A stretch of 64,000 nucleotides of DNA from Ricinus communis (Eukaryota > Streptophyta > Magnoliopsida > Malpighiales > Euphorbiaceae), in assembly GCF_019578655.1 (NCBI RefSeq), contig NC_063258.1:29888802-29952801 (forward strand), read 5' to 3'. The position numbers and the translations under genes were made by a program. Positions 59,701 to 64,000 of this stretch are shown piece after piece (the stretch's first letter is position 1; every line of letters begins with the position of its first letter). The notes under the pieces are model-generated. The model was not told the DNA's origin. It saw only the letters and a list, made by a program, of their open reading frames with translations, and did no database searches.

Positions 59701-60381
59701 GTTACTTGAAGCTTTATAATTCTAAGTTTGTTCCTCTTACTTTAGGTTCGCAGTCAAGATGCTGTTTTTGGACTTGCTGTTTCGAAGGAAGGAAGGGAAA
59801 CAGCTTGGAAATGGCTGAAGGTGATCATCTAATTCAGTCAGTCCCTATTGCAGCATTAAAGACATTAGGCTGGAGCTTATATTTAGGGATCATACTTTGT
59901 TCTTTCTATTATTATGTTTAAGTTGAACTACAAAAGAAATTTGACATTTAAAGCATTGGAATACAGGATAAGTGGGATTACATATCAAAAACCTGGGGTT
60001 CTGGATTTTTAATTACTCGCTTTGTCGGTGCAGTAGTATCACCGGTACGTATGGCTCCTCTCTCTGTTCTGTTATTGGTTTCTTCAATTTTCTGACTTCC
60101 GCATTTGGCTTTTCAAGTATAATGTTTTGATTTTAAAAAATTAGAGAAATAGCTGCTAATGTTATTTCCCATTACAAAATTTTCTGCTTCTATAGTTTGC
60201 TTCATTTGAGAAGGCGAAGGAAGTGGAGGAGTTCTTTGCAACCCGTTCTAAGCCTTCAATTATGAGAACCTTGAAGCAGAGCATCGAACGGGTCAACGTT
60301 AATGCAAAGTGGGTTCAGAGCATTCAGAACGAGAAACAACTGGCGGATGTCGTGAAAGAATTAGCGCACAGGAAATTCTAG
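53715..60381 (+). CDS. APM1: M1-family aminopeptidase, APM1/puromycin-sensitive type (870 aa, 19 exons)
   Basis: Exons 53715-53927, 54059-54204, 54860-54962, 55042-55228, 55331-55424, 55525-55678, 55788-55892, 55984-56100, 56195-56308, 56680-56862, 57032-57308, 57391-57512, 57590-57687, 59066-59243, 59323-59437, 59521-59588, 59746-59820, 59967-60044 and 60196-60381 join in frame to 870 residues. The exopeptidase motif GAMEN is at residues 270-274. The zinc site HELAH (306-310) with Glu329 fits HEXXH-X18-E. The C-terminal ERAP1-like helical domain follows. Length and N-terminus ([20 protein letters not shown]) match plant APM1, a membrane-associated neutral aminopeptidase linked to auxin-carrier trafficking, embryo and root development. 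Intron 13 (57688-59065) is enlarged by a transposon. All introns are GT-AG. Confidence 0.95.
57761..58471. mobile_element. Non-autonomous TIR transposon in APM1 intron 13
   Basis: 711 bases. The left end CCATAGTTGTTAAAGGC matches the inverted right end at 58455-58471 with one mismatch. TATTAA flanks it at 57755-57760 and 58472-58477 as a 6-bp target duplication. Both subterminal parts are GC-rich and packed with AGGCG/GGCGC motifs (57780-57842 and 58345-58456), unlike the AT-rich core and surroundings. No transposase frame. Superfamily not assigned. Confidence 0.85.
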
Positions 60382-61059
60382 TATTGATGCAATTTCTTTG
60401 CAGAAAGCTCTCAGGTTGAATTTTATGTCCTTGTAACAAGCTGCAAAAATAAGAACTTTATGGATGTCCCAGCAATCCTTTTAATAACAATGAAGTTGAT
60501 TGCAATAATCCTTTTCCCTTTCTTTTCTATTTGGGGGTGTTTTCACACTCTGTTAGCATTTCTTTTCGGGGGTGTTTTCACACCCTGTTAGCATATGGTA
60601 ATGTGGGTGTCTTCACATTAGTGGTCATCTTATTTTGGCAGACGTGAAACAAGAACTTTGACGAGATCACCAAAAAGAAGAAAACCGAAACAGAAGATCA
60701 AACTGACATGGCCTAGTGGTCGATATCAATTTCTTTATAAGAAAGAACCATGCAATTAAAATAATAAAAGTGAATACCTCACAGAGCCTCTTTTTAACTC
60801 GGAGGCAGAAATGAATACAACTGCTCACAATGTCGAAGCATGGAACTGTTACAATATCCTAATTCCCTAAAAGCAATAGCCGAAAATTTACACTGGCATT
60901 TGATGTACGAGAGAACTCTTCAAATGAATGAACGAGTTCTAGGATGGCATATGTTCTAAGGTACATACAGGTAGGTAGCCATAACACCCACATAAAAAAA
61001 ACAGATGGGCATGTGAGTTCCAAGAAATTGAAAAGCTGCAAGGGAAGATGTAGAAACTG
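60382..61059. other. Intergenic between convergent APM1 and PP2C genes
   Basis: Both 3' UTRs. A short imperfect direct repeat (GGGGGTGTTTTCACAC) occurs at about 60533 and 60568, with a variant near 60605. Nothing else. Confidence 0.4.
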
Positions 61060-63940
61060 TCATGTCTTGCTCTTAAGTTTCCTTTGAGCTTTCAGATCCA
61101 CGACAATCACAGTGATGTTGTCTTTGCTTCCCTTTTGAACGGCGCGGTTCGAAAGGTACTCAGCTGCTGCTTGAGCTGCAGGATCAATTCCATCCCCCCT
61201 TGTGGGAAGTGCACTACCATTCTTTTTGTGCCATACAAGTATTCGTCTCCGAGCCAGATCACATGCCTCTTCATTCGATATGACATCCCATAAGCCATCA
61301 CTAGCCAGAATGAGGCATTCATCTTCTTTTGTTCGAGGAATAAACATCACTTCTGGTTCTGGAATGATCCATGGTTTCAAATATCTATCACCTGCATCAG
61401 GGTAAGTTTGTGCTTTAAAAGTTCAGCTATCCATCCATTAAAGCCTAACAAGTCAAGACTACTCCACGAATAGACCAATAAGCATGCAGAACATTTTGAA
61501 CCGATAAAACTCCAGAATATGCTATGCTGCAAATAGAAAGTTCTTCCGTACACAGGGATGTCAAAACAATCAAACCCCATATCATGGCATATAACCGCAG
61601 CTCTTTCCGAAGATTGTTTCACATATTTACAATTTTCTAAAATAGCAACCTCTACAAAATTCATTTCACTAATGAAAACTGCTCACATTGAAAACACTTC
61701 TCAATAATATTCAGTTAGGGTAAATCAAATCTAGAACATGATAGGTAATTCAACTCTTTCACCAGATGTGTACAAAATTTTAGTTAATATATACAGAAGT
61801 AAATATTATCAGAGCACAAGGGCCAGTAATTAGCTAAAAAGCTCTATGGCATACTTTTCATTGCTCCACCAATGATCGATGGGTTAACAATAGGTCAAAA
61901 TGAATTAACCCAATTAAAATCCTGAAATCAGCATCTCAAGGTCAAACAACCCATCGTCCAAACACTAGAAATTAACTAAATTATTTCTGGAGTAAAAAGT
62001 AAAAACTCCTTCAGTAAGCATTTGTCATAGTGGGATGACTTATCTTTGTAGCATACAACTGGACATTTCTGTTTACTCATCTTTGATGACATTTCGAAAG
62101 AAACAATCTTCTACGATGGGCAAATTCTTAGAGGTCTTAATCTCTTAGTCAAGCCAATATTTATAGTTTTCAACCAGAGGCAATTTCATGAACCACAAAT
62201 GCAAAACAGACCACAACTGCACCAGCAATGATACTGAGAAGGATAAGACTACTATGACACGAGGTTCATCAGACACAAGTCATGTCCTTCCCCAAAAGGT
62301 AACATACTCATTCTAAGCCAATACAAAAAATAATGATGGCAAATATTGAAGATTGCACAGTTAAATTTTGAAAATAAGAAAAATGTATTATGGTGAAGAA
62401 GCATATACCAATAGACCTTGACATTGCAAGGACGCCAAAGACACGATGCCCATTCCATGGGATAACCTTTCCTCCAGCTGCTTCTATCCTTGCATATTCA
62501 TCTTCTCGGTTTGGCTGAAATAATACAAACACAATGAAATAAGCAACAATTGGCTTCCCCAGTTAATTGTCAACGGAAAGAAGGAAGCTTATAGCTTTGA
62601 GAGGCACTTACTTTATGATCCACTGAGAGTGCCATGGGTTCTTTTCCCCGATATAGAACTGCTCGAGAGTCTCCACAATTTGCAACTATTATGTGGGACG
62701 AACAAATAATGGCAACAACAGCAGTTGAACCAACCGTTTCGGGAGCAACTGGTTCAGCACTTTCCTTTCCTCCAACTTCAGCATCTACCTTAATAAAACA
62801 ATTTGTGAACGTCTTTTTCCACTGCTCCTGGCAACTATTAACCACCCTTCCGTTGCCCAGGCCATTTTTAACAAATTCTATCTCCTCAGCCAGAGCAGAA
62901 TGCATACGGTTGCTACAATAATTAGCAACCTGAGCAAACCACAACCCCATGAAAGACATTAACTTACAGAAGCCGTAAAAAGGGATGATTTCTTTGTAAG
63001 AAAAAAAGAGGAAAAGAAAAGTAAATCTAAAAGGAAATGTTACCTGCGAGCCTCCATGACCATCGTACACTGCGAAAAAATGTGCACTCTGCTGAGTTAT
63101 ATACTTGCCCACGCCATCAAGCACCCGGTCACCAATTAGCATTTGAATAGGAATTTTCAGAAAATGAGGCACAGTTGCAAATGCATCTTCCATCTCTGGT
63201 CTCCTTCCACATATAGAGGTAAATCCCCAGAGAGGCACACAATCCACCTCAAAAACACTGCGTGGAACTGTTCCACTCGCCCCTTTTTCCAGAGCCAACT
63301 GAAGTACAACAGTAGATGTCTTCGGGTTGGACCCATCTCCGATCTCTTCTTCAAGGCTCACAGCTACAGCGACAGAATCACTAACAACCTTTGCCTCAAC
63401 ATTGGACTCCACCGAATCCACGGCATTAGCAATAATATCAACATTGCAAATGCTCTTCTCAACATCCAAATAACCTGGAGGTCGTATCTCAGAGGTGGCG
63501 TCAAAACCCAGGAAATCCTCGCCGCATAAGCTGCTTGTCTCACTAGCCACTGAGAGAGAGCACGAGCTATCGAAAATTGGATCACCCTCCAGCGAGAAGG
63601 AATCCTCTTCATCGCTTTCTTGGTTTATGACATCATGATTAACTACCCAATTGCTTTTATTTTCAGAAACCATATCCAACAAAGGGGCTCCTCCTTCCCC
63701 CTTGTCCTCTTTTGGAACTGCAACTGTAGTATCACTAACTTCATCACCTAAATCACTACAATTACAATCCTTATCCCCAGCAGTAGAAATCTTAGTTACA
63801 GAATCAGATAATAAGCCAGCTGCAGTGTCTGCCATGAACTTAAGTCTTGTGATTTCCAAATGGGTATCTATGGTTGGGTTTTCACAGATTGAATTACCTA
63901 CTCTAAATGGCACTGCAACCGTCAAAAAAATCTCCTCCAT
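61060..63940 (-). CDS. HAB1: Clade A protein phosphatase 2C, HAB1/ABI1-type ABA co-receptor (550 aa, 4 exons)
   Basis: Exons 63940-63044, 62929-62612, 62514-62409 and 61391-61060 join in frame to 550 residues. I start at the ATG at 63940; the codon at 63943 is TTG. About 230 residues of acidic, Ser-rich N-terminus precede the PP2C domain. Metal-site and family motifs seen: [13 protein letters not shown] (293-297), GDSRAV (Asp386), SDGLWD and GSKDNITV. Trp425 in [11 protein letters not shown] is the ABA-lock tryptophan that reaches into PYR/PYL receptors, specific to clade A. The enzyme dephosphorylates SnRK2 kinases, and PYR/PYL bound to ABA blocks it. The long N-terminus and [18 protein letters not shown] favour HAB1/HAB2 over ABI1/ABI2. 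It lies tail to tail with APM1. Confidence 0.94.
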
Positions 63941-64000
63941 CAAAATCCCTATCTAGGCAGTACAAAAAGTTACCCTCCAACCCTTCTAAAACCTTACAAC

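Noticed and set aside
63941..63943. PP2C start at 63943
   Set aside because: That codon is TTG; the ATG is three bases further at 63940.

Overview
The window is plant nuclear DNA. Nearly every gene has GT-AG introns that reassemble into full-length plant proteins: an RWP-RK factor, Alfin-like PHD, VQ, WRKY group IIc, clade A PP2C, class II sHSPs and P-class PPR. The gaps are very AT-rich and hold plant transposons. A core eudicot is certain enough. A rosid of the Euphorbiaceae/Malpighiales type is only my guess from protein flavour and base composition.

Layout. 0.5-7.6 kb, + strand: RKD-like RWP-RK factor (6 exons), an unassigned conserved protein (4 exons), a short extensin-like ORF and an intronless PPR protein. 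9.4-13.2 kb, +: Alfin-like PHD protein (5 exons) with a G-box/ABRE-like cluster upstream. 15.5-16.6 kb, -: intronless mitochondrial carrier (SLC25A44-like). 16.6-21.8 kb: AT-rich, no gene. 21.9-22.4 kb, +: VQ-motif protein. 22.8-28.9 kb: decayed PGG-domain membrane-protein remnants, one split by a Ty1/Copia retrotransposon (24010-28726, - strand) with a 5-bp target duplication. 29.9-33.7 kb, +: three class II cytosolic small heat-shock protein genes in tandem; the first has a long phased heat-shock-element array. 34.4-38.1 kb, -: NSUN5-type rRNA m5C methyltransferase (12 exons). 38.2-41.9 kb: AT-rich. 41.9-42.7 kb, +: WRKY factor with the WRKYGKK variant. 45.6-46.1 kb: LINE RNase-H remnant. 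46.6-48.7 kb, +: broken coclaurine N-methyltransferase/CFA-synthase-like pseudogene. 50.2-50.8 kb, -: twin-CX9C Mdm35/TRIAP1-like protein. 51.7-53.3 kb: three copies of an AT-rich unit, two of them forming a giant palindrome. 53.7-60.4 kb, +: 19-exon M1 aminopeptidase (APM1 type) with a terminal-inverted-repeat transposon in intron 13. 61.1-63.9 kb, -: clade A PP2C (HAB1/ABI1-type ABA co-receptor phosphatase), tail to tail with APM1.

The genes are mostly independent housekeeping and regulatory loci; the sHSP triplet is the only obvious functional cluster. ABA and stress themes recur (HAB-like PP2C, Alfin-like PHD with G-boxes, sHSPs, VQ and WRKY proteins), but nothing shows that they are co-regulated. 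I found no convincing undescribed multi-gene system. The most informative oddities are the nested PGG/Copia locus, the AT-rich foldback, the methyltransferase pseudogene, the exon-fragment copy in the NSUN5 intron and the sHSP promoter array. Exon coordinates were deduced by hand from reading frame, GT-AG sites and family expectation; UTR limits are unknown.
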